DNA of 26,860 bases from Candidatus Pacearchaeota archaeon. Lineage in GTDB: Archaea; Nanobdellota; Nanobdellia; Pacearchaeales; GW2011-AR1. The notes below the pieces were generated by a model. That model was not told the DNA's origin. It made no database searches and was given only the letters and a program-made list of their open reading frames with translations. Position numbers and translations under genes: made by a program. This document shows positions 21,662 through 26,860 of this stretch, one piece after another; the first letter of the stretch is position 1, and every line of letters begins with the position of its first letter. The DNA lies in the NCBI GenBank assembly GCA_030699205.1, contig JAUYJY010000006.1, forward strand, positions 1-26,860. The letters are read 5' to 3'.

Positions 21662-21916
21662 ATGGAAATCGAATTTGTAATTTCAGATAAGGATTTATGT
21701 GAGATAAAGATGGATAATATCACCGTTGCGGAGATACTTAGAGTTTATTTAAATGAGCAAGGAATTAAATTTGCTGCGTGGAGACGGGAGCATCCTACGA
21801 AGCCAATTGTGTTTAGAATTGAATCTTCCGGAAAGACAGTTAAGAAAGCTGTTGCCGATGCAGTTTCTGCGATTGAAAAAGACCTTAATGTTATCTCAAA
21901 GGGTTTGAAAGATTAA
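21662..21916 (+). CDS. rpoL: RNA polymerase subunit L (Rpb11-like)
   Basis: 84 aa. Subunit L pairs with subunit D in the assembly platform of archaeal RNA polymerase. The family core is visible: ITVAEILRVYLNEQGIKFAA followed by WRREHPTKPIVFRIESSG and the C-terminal helix KTVKKAVADAVSAIEKDL. The conserved His-Pro after the first helix (EHP) is present. Its length is typical for archaeal RpoL (about 85-100). The N-terminal strand is short (MEIEFVISDKDLCEIKM). It appears to be monocistronic. Confidence 0.9.
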   Translation: MEIEFVISDKDLCEIKMDNITVAEILRVYLNEQGIKFAAWRREHPTKPIVFRIESSGKTVKKAVADAVSAIEKDLNVISKGLKD

Positions 21917-21938
21917 GTTTTAGATATATAGCAGAAGC

Positions 21939-21981
21939 ATTAAATGCGTTTACCATATATGCAAAAATTAAATGCGTTTAC
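21939..21981. repeat. 15-bp direct repeat
   Basis: ATTAAATGCGTTTAC occurs at 21939-21953 and 21967-21981, between rpoL and the small membrane protein genes. The preceding ATATATAGCAGAAG (21926-21939) also occurs near 9642-9655, ahead of the 78-bp repeat. Confidence 0.6.
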
Positions 21982-22032
21982 GATAGTTAAATTTATTAAG
22001 ATTAATTGTTTTTGTTTGAGTGGAGGTGTAAA

Positions 22033-22233
22033 ATGTGTAAAAGTTGGTGTGAATTGATCATTGGAGTTATAATATTGATTTTTGTGTTTGTTGAAACTCA
22101 ATATTCTCGATGGGTTATAATAATTGCCGCTATCTTACTGATAATTCACTCTCTTGCCTGCAAGAAGTGTTTTGGGGGCTCTTCTATGGCGATGAGTAGT
22201 GGAAGTAATTCTAAATCCAAGAAAAGGAAATAG
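22033..22233 (+). CDS. Small two-helix membrane protein, Cys/Lys-rich
   Basis: 66 aa from the ATG at 22033, fixed by GGAGGTG five bases upstream (an in-frame TTG at 22006 lies before the ribosome binding site). Two hydrophobic helices (ELIIGVIILIFVFVE and RWVIIIAAILLIIHSLA) precede a CKKC motif and a Ser/Lys-rich tail (SKSKKRK). Same layout as the next gene, so the two are tandem paralogues. Function is unknown; CxxC-type cysteines directly after the second helix could bind metal. Confidence 0.75.
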   Translation: MCKSWCELIIGVIILIFVFVETQYSRWVIIIAAILLIIHSLACKKCFGGSSMAMSSGSNSKSKKRK

Positions 22234-22274
22234 CGTTAAGTTTATTAATGTCTTTTATTTTTTATTATTCTTAA

Positions 22275-22283
22275 AGGAGGTGA
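22275..22283 (+). promoter_or_regulatory. Consensus Shine-Dalgarno site
   Basis: AAGGAGGTG (within TTAAAGGAGGTGAAGAATG) is close to the full anti-Shine-Dalgarno complement, unusual in a window where most starts look leaderless. A TATA-like TTTATTAA at 22241-22248 predicts a start near 22271. Confidence 0.75.
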
Positions 22284-22286
22284 AGA

Positions 22287-22511
22287 ATGTTAAATAGAAC
22301 TTGGAGAATTGTTTTGCTTATTGTTACTTTAATTGCTATACTCTGGCCAAGCATTTTAGGAAATTCAACGATGTGGATTGCTTTGATTGCAGTGGTTTTA
22401 TTGCTTCTTGGAGAAATTACCTGCAAGACATGTATGCCCGAACATAAAACTGGTGAAGGGAGAGTTTCAGGCAAAACAGTTAGAAAAACCACTAAGAAAA
22501 AGAGGAGATAA
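22287..22511 (+). CDS. Small two-helix membrane protein, paralogue
   Basis: 74 aa. Two hydrophobic helices (IVLLIVTLIAILWPSILG and MWIALIAVVLLLLGE), then CKTC and a basic tail (GKTVRKTTKKKRR). Layout and cysteine position match the 66-aa protein upstream, although pairwise identity is modest. Each gene has its own TATA-like box and a strong ribosome binding site, which suggests high-level translation. Role unknown. Confidence 0.75.
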   Translation: MLNRTWRIVLLIVTLIAILWPSILGNSTMWIALIAVVLLLLGEITCKTCMPEHKTGEGRVSGKTVRKTTKKKRR

Positions 22512-22556
22512 ATCTAAATTATTTTATTTATTTATTATTATTTAAGTGCTGATATT

Positions 22557-22564
22557 TTTATATA
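22557..22564 (+). promoter_or_regulatory. TATA box for radB
   Basis: TTTATATA centred about 25 bases before ATG 22586, supporting that start over TTG 22574. Confidence 0.65.
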
Positions 22565-22585
22565 ATCGGGAAGTTGAATTATTTG

Positions 22586-23293
22586 ATGAGTAAACTATCT
22601 GCCGGAAGTTATGACTTGAATAGATTGCTTAATGGGGGCTATGATTCTGATATAATCACTACTCTATATGGTGGGCCTGGAACGGGGAAGACTAATTTTG
22701 CCTTACTTGCGGGAGTTTCTCAAGCAAAGAAGGGAAACAAAGTTTTGTTTATTGATACGGAGGGTGGGTTTTCTTCGGAGAGGGTTAAACAGATGGTTGG
22801 AAATAAAGAAGGGGTAGATTATAAGGCAGTTTTGGAAAATATTTTGATTCTTAAACCGACCAATTTTACAGAACAAAAAAAGGCGTTTGAGGAGATTTTG
22901 AAATATACCGAGAAGGGGAAGAATAAGGTTTCTTTGATTATTGTTGATGGGATGACTATGCTTTACAGACTTGAGTTTGCAGATGCACGTGGGAAGAATT
23001 TGGAGGATATTCAGAGAGTTAACTCAGAATTAACAAAGCAGATGAGGCTTCTTGCAGAAGTTTCAAGAAAAAATAATCTTCCAGTGATTGTTACGAATCA
23101 AATTTATAACTGGGAAAATGAAAGTAAGATGGTTGGAGGGGATATCCTGAAATATTGGAGTAAATGCCTGATAGAGTTGATTAATGATAAAAACAGAAGG
23201 GTTGTTTTTTTGAGGAAGCATAGAAGTATTCCTGAAAAGAGTATGAGTTTTCAGATTTATGACGGAGGAATAAGAAAGAAAGGGTGGATTTAA
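22586..23293 (+). CDS. radB: RadB-like RecA-superfamily recombinase paralogue
   Basis: 235 aa from the ATG at 22586. A single RecA/RadA-type ATPase core without the N-terminal helix-hairpin-helix of RadA, as in RadB. Walker A GGPGTGKT is at 29-36, LFIDTEGGFSSER follows, and Walker B LIIVDG ends at Asp121. VIVTNQIY and GGDILKYWSKCLIEL match the L2/later strands of RadB proteins. RadB modulates recombinational repair in archaea and hydrolyses ATP weakly. A KaiC-like ATPase is the alternative, but the size and GGDILKYWS region favour RadB. Confidence 0.9.
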   Translation: MSKLSAGSYDLNRLLNGGYDSDIITTLYGGPGTGKTNFALLAGVSQAKKGNKVLFIDTEGGFSSERVKQMVGNKEGVDYKAVLENILILKPTNFTEQKKAFEEILKYTEKGKNKVSLIIVDGMTMLYRLEFADARGKNLEDIQRVNSELTKQMRLLAEVSRKNNLPVIVTNQIYNWENESKMVGGDILKYWSKCLIELINDKNRRVVFLRKHRSIPEKSMSFQIYDGGIRKKGWI

Positions 23294-23304
23294 AATATGA
23301 AAGA

Positions 23305-23313
23305 TTTATAAAT
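23305..23313 (+). promoter_or_regulatory. TATA box for 23334 gene
   Basis: TTTATAAAT centred 25 bases before the ATG at 23334. Confidence 0.65.
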
Positions 23314-23333
23314 ATCAGATTAGAAAAAATAGA

Positions 23334-23828
23334 ATGGAAAAAAGATATATTATTGCTGGTTTTGTTGTTTTGATTTTGGGAATAGCTTTGGCTTTCTTTT
23401 ATGCAGGGGGCTTTTTTTCTACAAAGGCTACGATTACAGGAAATGTTATAAGATATATGGGTAATGGACCTCAAGATGTTAATGAATATTTGAATAATCT
23501 CGAAGTTGATGGGATAACTCTTCCAGAGGGCTCTGTTGAGCCGAGGCAGATTTTGGTAATTGCGGCGTTGAAGATGCAAGAACAGGGAAAGAATATGAAC
23601 AGGTATTCTATTTATTCAAGTGCAAGAAAATTAGCTAAGGATAAGCCTATTGAAAAATTTAATTCATATTATTATAAATCAGATGCGAAACAATACTGGG
23701 TTGTAAGTTATATGGAGAAGTATGATCCATATGAGGTTTGTATTGTTAAGTTAAAATATTCCGGAGAGTTTGTTAATTTTGAATGTATGCCTGCAAGTTT
23801 GTTTGGTAAAACCAACCCAAGCCAGTAA
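23334..23828 (+). CDS. Membrane-anchored or secreted hypothetical protein
   Basis: 164 aa. An N-terminal hydrophobic helix (IIAGFVVLILGIALAFFYAGG, about 6-26) after MEKR may be a signal anchor. The rest is a soluble domain with aromatic residues (YSIYSSARKLAKD, FNSYYYKSDAKQYWVVSYM) and two cysteines (YEVCIVKLKY, NFECMPASL). No family is recognised. It has its own leaderless promoter. It lies between radB and the DNA ligase gene but shares no obvious link with them. Confidence 0.7.
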   Translation: MEKRYIIAGFVVLILGIALAFFYAGGFFSTKATITGNVIRYMGNGPQDVNEYLNNLEVDGITLPEGSVEPRQILVIAALKMQEQGKNMNRYSIYSSARKLAKDKPIEKFNSYYYKSDAKQYWVVSYMEKYDPYEVCIVKLKYSGEFVNFECMPASLFGKTNPSQ

Positions 23829-23831
23829 GGA

Positions 23832-23839
23832 TTATATAG
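23832..23839 (+). promoter_or_regulatory. TATA box for lig
   Basis: TTATATAG centred about 25 bases before the ATG at 23860. Confidence 0.6.
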
Positions 23840-23859
23840 AGTGTTTTCCAATCTAATTT

Positions 23860-25572
23860 ATGGATTATGTCAAAATTGTTGATGTATATGAAGAGTTATC
23901 CGGCACTACAAAGGGATTGGAAAAGACAAAAATTCTTTCCGAATTTCTGAAGAAATTAAAAGGAAATGAAGAATGGATTTATTTATTTCGTGGTCGTGTG
24001 TTTCCAGATTATGACGAGAGTGAATTTGGTATTTCAACTCAATTAGTTATTAAATCAATTTCTAAAGCCGGAGGGGTTTCAAAAGATAAAGTTATTTCAA
24101 GATTGAGGAGCATAGGAGATTTGGGGGAAATTGCGGAAGAATTTATAGGAAAGGGAAAGCAAGAAGTTTTATTTTCCAAAAAGCTAAGTGTTAAAAAAGT
24201 TTTTGAAAATTTAAAAAAATTAGTTTCTATTAACGGGAAAGGTTCCGTAGACAGAAAACTTGGATTAATTATTGAACTCCTTACTTCTGCAGGAGGAAAA
24301 GAGGCAAAGTATATTGCAAGAACTTTGTTGAATGATTTGCGTGTTGGTGTTGCTGACGGACTTTTAAGAGATTCTGTCGCAAAGGGCTTTTTCCACGACG
24401 GAGATGGAGTTAAGGAATTGGTTGAAAGTGCTTATGACAAAGTTAATGATTGGGCTCATGTTTTGAAGCTTGCTCAAAATGGAAGGAAGGCGTTAGAAAG
24501 TGTAAAAATTGTTCCCGGAAGACCTATGAAAGTTATGTTGCCCGTGAAGGTTACTGAATTAGAAGAAGCATTTAGAATCTGCGGTAAGCCTCTTGCAGTG
24601 GAGCATAAATACGATGGATTTAGGGCAATTATTAGCAAGAATTATAATGGGGAAATTAGTTTGTTCACAAGGAAGCTGGATAATGTGACAAATCAGTTTC
24701 CCGACGTGGTTGAGATAATTAAAAAACAGGTGAAAGGGAAGAGTTTTATTATCGATTCAGAAATTGTTGGCTACGATAAAAAAACTGGGAGGCCAAAGCC
24801 GTTTGAGGCAATAAGTCAGAGGATAAGAAGGAAGTATGACATTAATGATTTAATTAAAAAACTTCCCGTCGAGGTTAATGTTTTTGATGTTATGTTTTAT
24901 AATGGTGAGAGTGTTTTGGACTTGAAGTTTATTGACAGGAGAAAGTTGCTTGAAAAATTTATCAATCCAGCCAGTTTGAAGATAAGGTTGTCAAGGCAAT
25001 TTATTTCAAGTGATGAAAAAGAAATTTTAGAATTTTATAAAGATGCATTAAAAACCGGGGAAGAAGGAGTGATGATGAAGAAGTTGGATGCACCCTATCG
25101 TCCGGGGAGGAGAATAGGATATATCGTAAAAATGAAGCCGGATGCGAAAGATTTTGATTTGGTAATTACGGGTGCAGAGTATGGTTCTGGAAAAAGAGCG
25201 GGAGGGCTTACGAGTTTTTATGTTGCCTGCAAAGACGGGGAGAAGGAGTTTCTTGAAGTTGGAAAAGTTTCTTCAGGCTTAAAAGAAAAAGAAGAGATGG
25301 GAACAAGCTACAAGGAGATTGATAAATTACTGCAGCCATTAATTATCAAAGAAAAAGATAATTATGTAAAGGTAAAGCCGAAGGTTGTTGTTTCAGTTAC
25401 TTATCAGAATATTCAGAAAAGTCCTCGGTATTCTTCGGGGTTTGCGTTGAGATTTCCAAGGATTACTCATTACAGACCTGAAAGAGGAATTTATGATATT
25501 GCTACATTGAAAGAAATCGGGAAAGAAGCTGGTCTTGAAAAAAGCTGGGGATTTAAGAAAGGACTAAGTTAG
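23860..25572 (+). CDS. lig: ATP-dependent DNA ligase
   Basis: 570 aa, the size of archaeal replicative ligase. Joins nicks in DNA using ATP. Domain order: N-terminal DNA-binding domain (about 1-215; LLNDLRVGVADGLLRDSVA is characteristic), nucleotidyltransferase domain with catalytic Lys250 in EHKYDGFRA, then DSEIVGYD (motif III region), VFDVMFYNG, EEGVMMKKLDAPYRPG (motif IV) and VKMKPD (motif V), and the OB-fold domain ending in the GFALRFPRITHYRPERG signature (motif VI). All nucleotidyltransferase motifs appear intact. Confidence 0.97.
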   Translation: MDYVKIVDVYEELSGTTKGLEKTKILSEFLKKLKGNEEWIYLFRGRVFPDYDESEFGISTQLVIKSISKAGGVSKDKVISRLRSIGDLGEIAEEFIGKGKQEVLFSKKLSVKKVFENLKKLVSINGKGSVDRKLGLIIELLTSAGGKEAKYIARTLLNDLRVGVADGLLRDSVAKGFFHDGDGVKELVESAYDKVNDWAHVLKLAQNGRKALESVKIVPGRPMKVMLPVKVTELEEAFRICGKPLAVEHKYDGFRAIISKNYNGEISLFTRKLDNVTNQFPDVVEIIKKQVKGKSFIIDSEIVGYDKKTGRPKPFEAISQRIRRKYDINDLIKKLPVEVNVFDVMFYNGESVLDLKFIDRRKLLEKFINPASLKIRLSRQFISSDEKEILEFYKDALKTGEEGVMMKKLDAPYRPGRRIGYIVKMKPDAKDFDLVITGAEYGSGKRAGGLTSFYVACKDGEKEFLEVGKVSSGLKEKEEMGTSYKEIDKLLQPLIIKEKDNYVKVKPKVVVSVTYQNIQKSPRYSSGFALRFPRITHYRPERGIYDIATLKEIGKEAGLEKSWGFKKGLS

Positions 25573-25666
25573 TTTTTTGAAGTCCATTAAAATTATAGGA
25601 GATGGGTTGGTGTTTTTTTGTTTGTGGGAAGACATCAGTGTTGCTAAAGTTTTTGAAATAACAACG

Positions 25667-25691
25667 TTTATAAATAAACTTCCTTTATAAA
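25667..25691 (+). promoter_or_regulatory. Two TATA boxes ahead of tbp
   Basis: TTTATAAA occurs at 25667-25674 and again at 25684-25691, 17 bases apart. The first would set the start near 25697, giving a ~10-base leader; the second lies only about 20 bases from the ATG and so could act as an extra TBP site for feedback control (inference). Confidence 0.6.
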
Positions 25692-25706
25692 TAGTATATT
25701 TTTCAA

Positions 25707-26279
25707 ATGAGTGCCGTAAAAACTACCCAAAAGTCGAACCTGAAGGTGCAAAATATTGTTGCAACTGCTTCTTTGGGGAAGGATGTTTCTTTGACTAAAC
25801 TTGCGAAGATGCATAGCAATACCGAATATAATCCTGAGCAATTTCCGGGATTGGTTTTAAGAGTTAAGAAACCAAAGTCTGCAGTTCTTGTATTTTCTTC
25901 TGGGAATCTTGTGTGTACTGGAACGAAATCGGTTGCACAAGTCAAAGAGGTGGTGAGGCAAGTGATAAAACAGCTTGCTAAAATAGGGGTTCGGATTACT
26001 GGAAATCCAAAAGTGACTGTGCAGAATATCGTTGCTTCTGGAAGTATTGAAGTTGATCTGAACCTTAATATTCTTGCACTTGAATTGGAAAATACTGAAT
26101 ATGAGCCGGAGCAATTTCCCGGATTGGTTTATAAATTGGATGAGCCTACTGCAACATTCTTATTGTTTTCTAATGGGAAATTAGTTTGTACCGGAACTAA
26201 AAATAAGAATGAGCTTGAAGAGTCTATGAGGCAATTGAATAAGAATGTTAAAGAAGTGCTTAAACGTTTGAAAAAGTAA
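25707..26279 (+). CDS. tbp: TATA-binding protein
   Basis: 190 aa, typical archaeal TBP length. Binds TATA boxes and recruits TFB and RNA polymerase. The two-fold repeat is clear: QNIVATASL, NTEYNPEQFPGLVLRV, VLVFSSGNLVCTGTKS in the first half; QNIVASGSI, NTEYEPEQFPGLVYKL, FLLFSNGKLVCTGTKN in the second. The TATA-intercalating regions (FPGLV and VF/LF-S-G/N) are conserved in both. No N-terminal extension is present; the C-terminus is basic (KEVLKRLKK). With TFE at 15.6 kb and RpoL at 21.7 kb, three basal transcription components lie within 11 kb. Confidence 0.97.
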   Translation: MSAVKTTQKSNLKVQNIVATASLGKDVSLTKLAKMHSNTEYNPEQFPGLVLRVKKPKSAVLVFSSGNLVCTGTKSVAQVKEVVRQVIKQLAKIGVRITGNPKVTVQNIVASGSIEVDLNLNILALELENTEYEPEQFPGLVYKLDEPTATFLLFSNGKLVCTGTKNKNELEESMRQLNKNVKEVLKRLKK

Positions 26280-26305
26280 AAGTTTAATTTTCTCTTTCTT
26301 GTAAG

Positions 26306-26456
26306 GTAACTATAAAGCTGTTTTCCATTATTTTTAGTATTTTATCGTCATGGCTGATAATTTTTAGCTCTATTTTTTCTTAACAGAACATGAATGCTAT
26401 TTTGGTGTTTTATCGAGGATAAAACGCAAATTAAGGGAATTTGCCTTTATAGTTAC
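26306..26456. mobile_element. MITE-like element 2 (151 bp)
   Basis: Ends are a 12-bp perfect inverted repeat GTAACTATAAAG, flanked by an 8-bp direct duplication CTTGTAAG at 26298-26305 and 26457-26464. The left end GTAACTATAAAGC matches that of element 1 (GTAAGTATAAAGC) at 12 of 13 positions. Inside is a hairpin TTTTATC/GATAAAA (26408-26424). No transposase gene is present. It fills most of the gap between tbp and the next gene. Confidence 0.82.
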
Positions 26457-26510
26457 CTTGTAAGATTTTGTGAGATAGTTACTTCTTTGTAGTTGTAATA
26501 TAACCGAAAG

Positions 26511-26518
26511 ATTTAAAT
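26511..26518 (+). promoter_or_regulatory. TATA box for terminal small gene
   Basis: ATTTAAAT centred 26-27 bases before ATG 26541, preceded by CCGAAAG as a BRE-like element. Confidence 0.6.
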
Positions 26519-26540
26519 AGTCTTTATTTGTAAAGTTTTT

Positions 26541-26780
26541 ATGGATACAAAGCAAAGAAGCGAAAAAGGTTTGTCACAATTCATTTTCTTACCGCAAGGT
26601 GTAACTAAAGCTAATGTTGTTGAAAGTCATTCTATACCTTCTGGTGCTTTTGAACAAGCTTTATATCGAGCAGTTAGTAAAAGAATCAATGCTTCTGTTG
26701 AACAAGGTGGATTTGGCGGAAATGAAGCTCCCAGCCGCAGCAGAGCTGCGGGGTATCTAGACGAAAGTCGCAAGAGTTAA
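26541..26780 (+). CDS. Small hypothetical protein, 3' end possibly replaced
   Basis: 79 aa, no family recognised (FIFLPQGVTKANVVESH; FEQALYRAVSKRINASV). The promoter is good. The last ~18 codons run through a GC-rich palindrome (26735-26751) and read SRSRAAGYLDESRKS, composition unlike the rest. The original C-terminus may have been lost to an inserted sequence (inference). The 3' end overlaps a minus-strand open frame. Confidence 0.5.
   Translation: MDTKQRSEKGLSQFIFLPQGVTKANVVESHSIPSGAFEQALYRAVSKRINASVEQGGFGGNEAPSRSRAAGYLDESRKS
26735..26751. repeat. GC-rich palindrome
   Basis: CCGCAGC (26735-26741), AGA loop, GCTGCGG (26745-26751): a perfect 7-bp GC stem in an AT-rich genome. Such tight hairpins occur at the ends of IS200/IS605-type elements and in REP-like repeats; neither identity can be proved from one copy. 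Confidence 0.55.
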
Positions 26781-26860
26781 CTGCCCTTTATTTCTTCCTT
26801 GCTCCTCAACATACTTCTTTATTTTTTCTAATCCTCCAAATTCACTTACTGTATCTATAT
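26757..26860 (-). CDS. 3' end of a minus-strand ORF, truncated by window
   Basis: On the minus strand an open frame enters from the right edge and ends at a TAG at 26757-26759, giving about 33 residues including VSEFGGLEKIKKYVEEQGR and a C-terminal QLTLATFV. The sequence looks protein-like but no family is recognised, and its start lies outside. It overlaps the 26541 gene tail to tail by 24 bases. Confidence 0.4.
   Translation of the reverse strand, partial: IDTVSEFGGLEKIKKYVEEQGRNKGQLTLATFV

Overview
The window is AT-rich archaeal DNA, most likely from a small-genome DPANN-type lineage (Pacearchaeota/Woesearchaeota-like; this placement is inference). Support for Archaea: TATA-binding protein, transcription factor E, RNA polymerase subunit L, tRNA-splicing endonuclease, a RadB-type recombinase and an ATP-dependent DNA ligase. 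In addition, most first-of-operon genes have a TATA box centred about 25-27 bases upstream of the start codon (leaderless transcripts), while some internal or small genes have Shine-Dalgarno sites. No rRNA, tRNA or CRISPR array was found.

Layout. 1-2229: a 78-bp hairpin repeat, then three minus-strand genes (winged-helix/nuclease-fold-like protein, EndA, duplicated membrane protein). 2349-6310: a serine-hydrolase gene overlapping leuS, whose bacterial-like product carries a second copy of the same hydrolase inside its editing domain. 6311-8558: a decayed nucleotidyltransferase, a small membrane protein, a possible 52-aa protein and a UPF0175/PIN toxin-antitoxin pair. 8618-14411: a plastic block with uppP, an MNT/HEPN toxin-antitoxin cassette, a short bacterial-type alaS, a 17-residue-repeat protein, and a duplicated uppP 3' end interrupted by a MITE-like insertion. 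14412-17919: two coiled-coil proteins (minus), then TFE with an unusual lysine-rich tail, rhomboid and SpoIIM-like genes. 18141-21260: scpB, a family 2 glycosyltransferase, a thioredoxin-like-fold candidate and an XRE-type regulator. 21662-26279: rpoL, two small paralogous membrane proteins, radB, a secreted or anchored protein, DNA ligase and TBP. 26281-26860: a second MITE-like element of the same family, a short gene ending in a GC-rich palindrome, and the end of a minus-strand ORF entering from the right.

The most striking points are: (1) LeuRS with an embedded, apparently catalytically intact alpha/beta hydrolase, encoded directly after a stand-alone paralogue of that domain; (2) two related MITE-like elements with target-site duplications; (3) an MNT/HEPN cassette between 11-bp direct repeats, with a possible 'empty site' copy 3 kb downstream; (4) TFE with a repetitive histone-tail-like extension. 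The core genes serve information processing (translation, transcription, recombination, chromosome segregation). The 9-14 kb block is where acquisition and rearrangement are concentrated.
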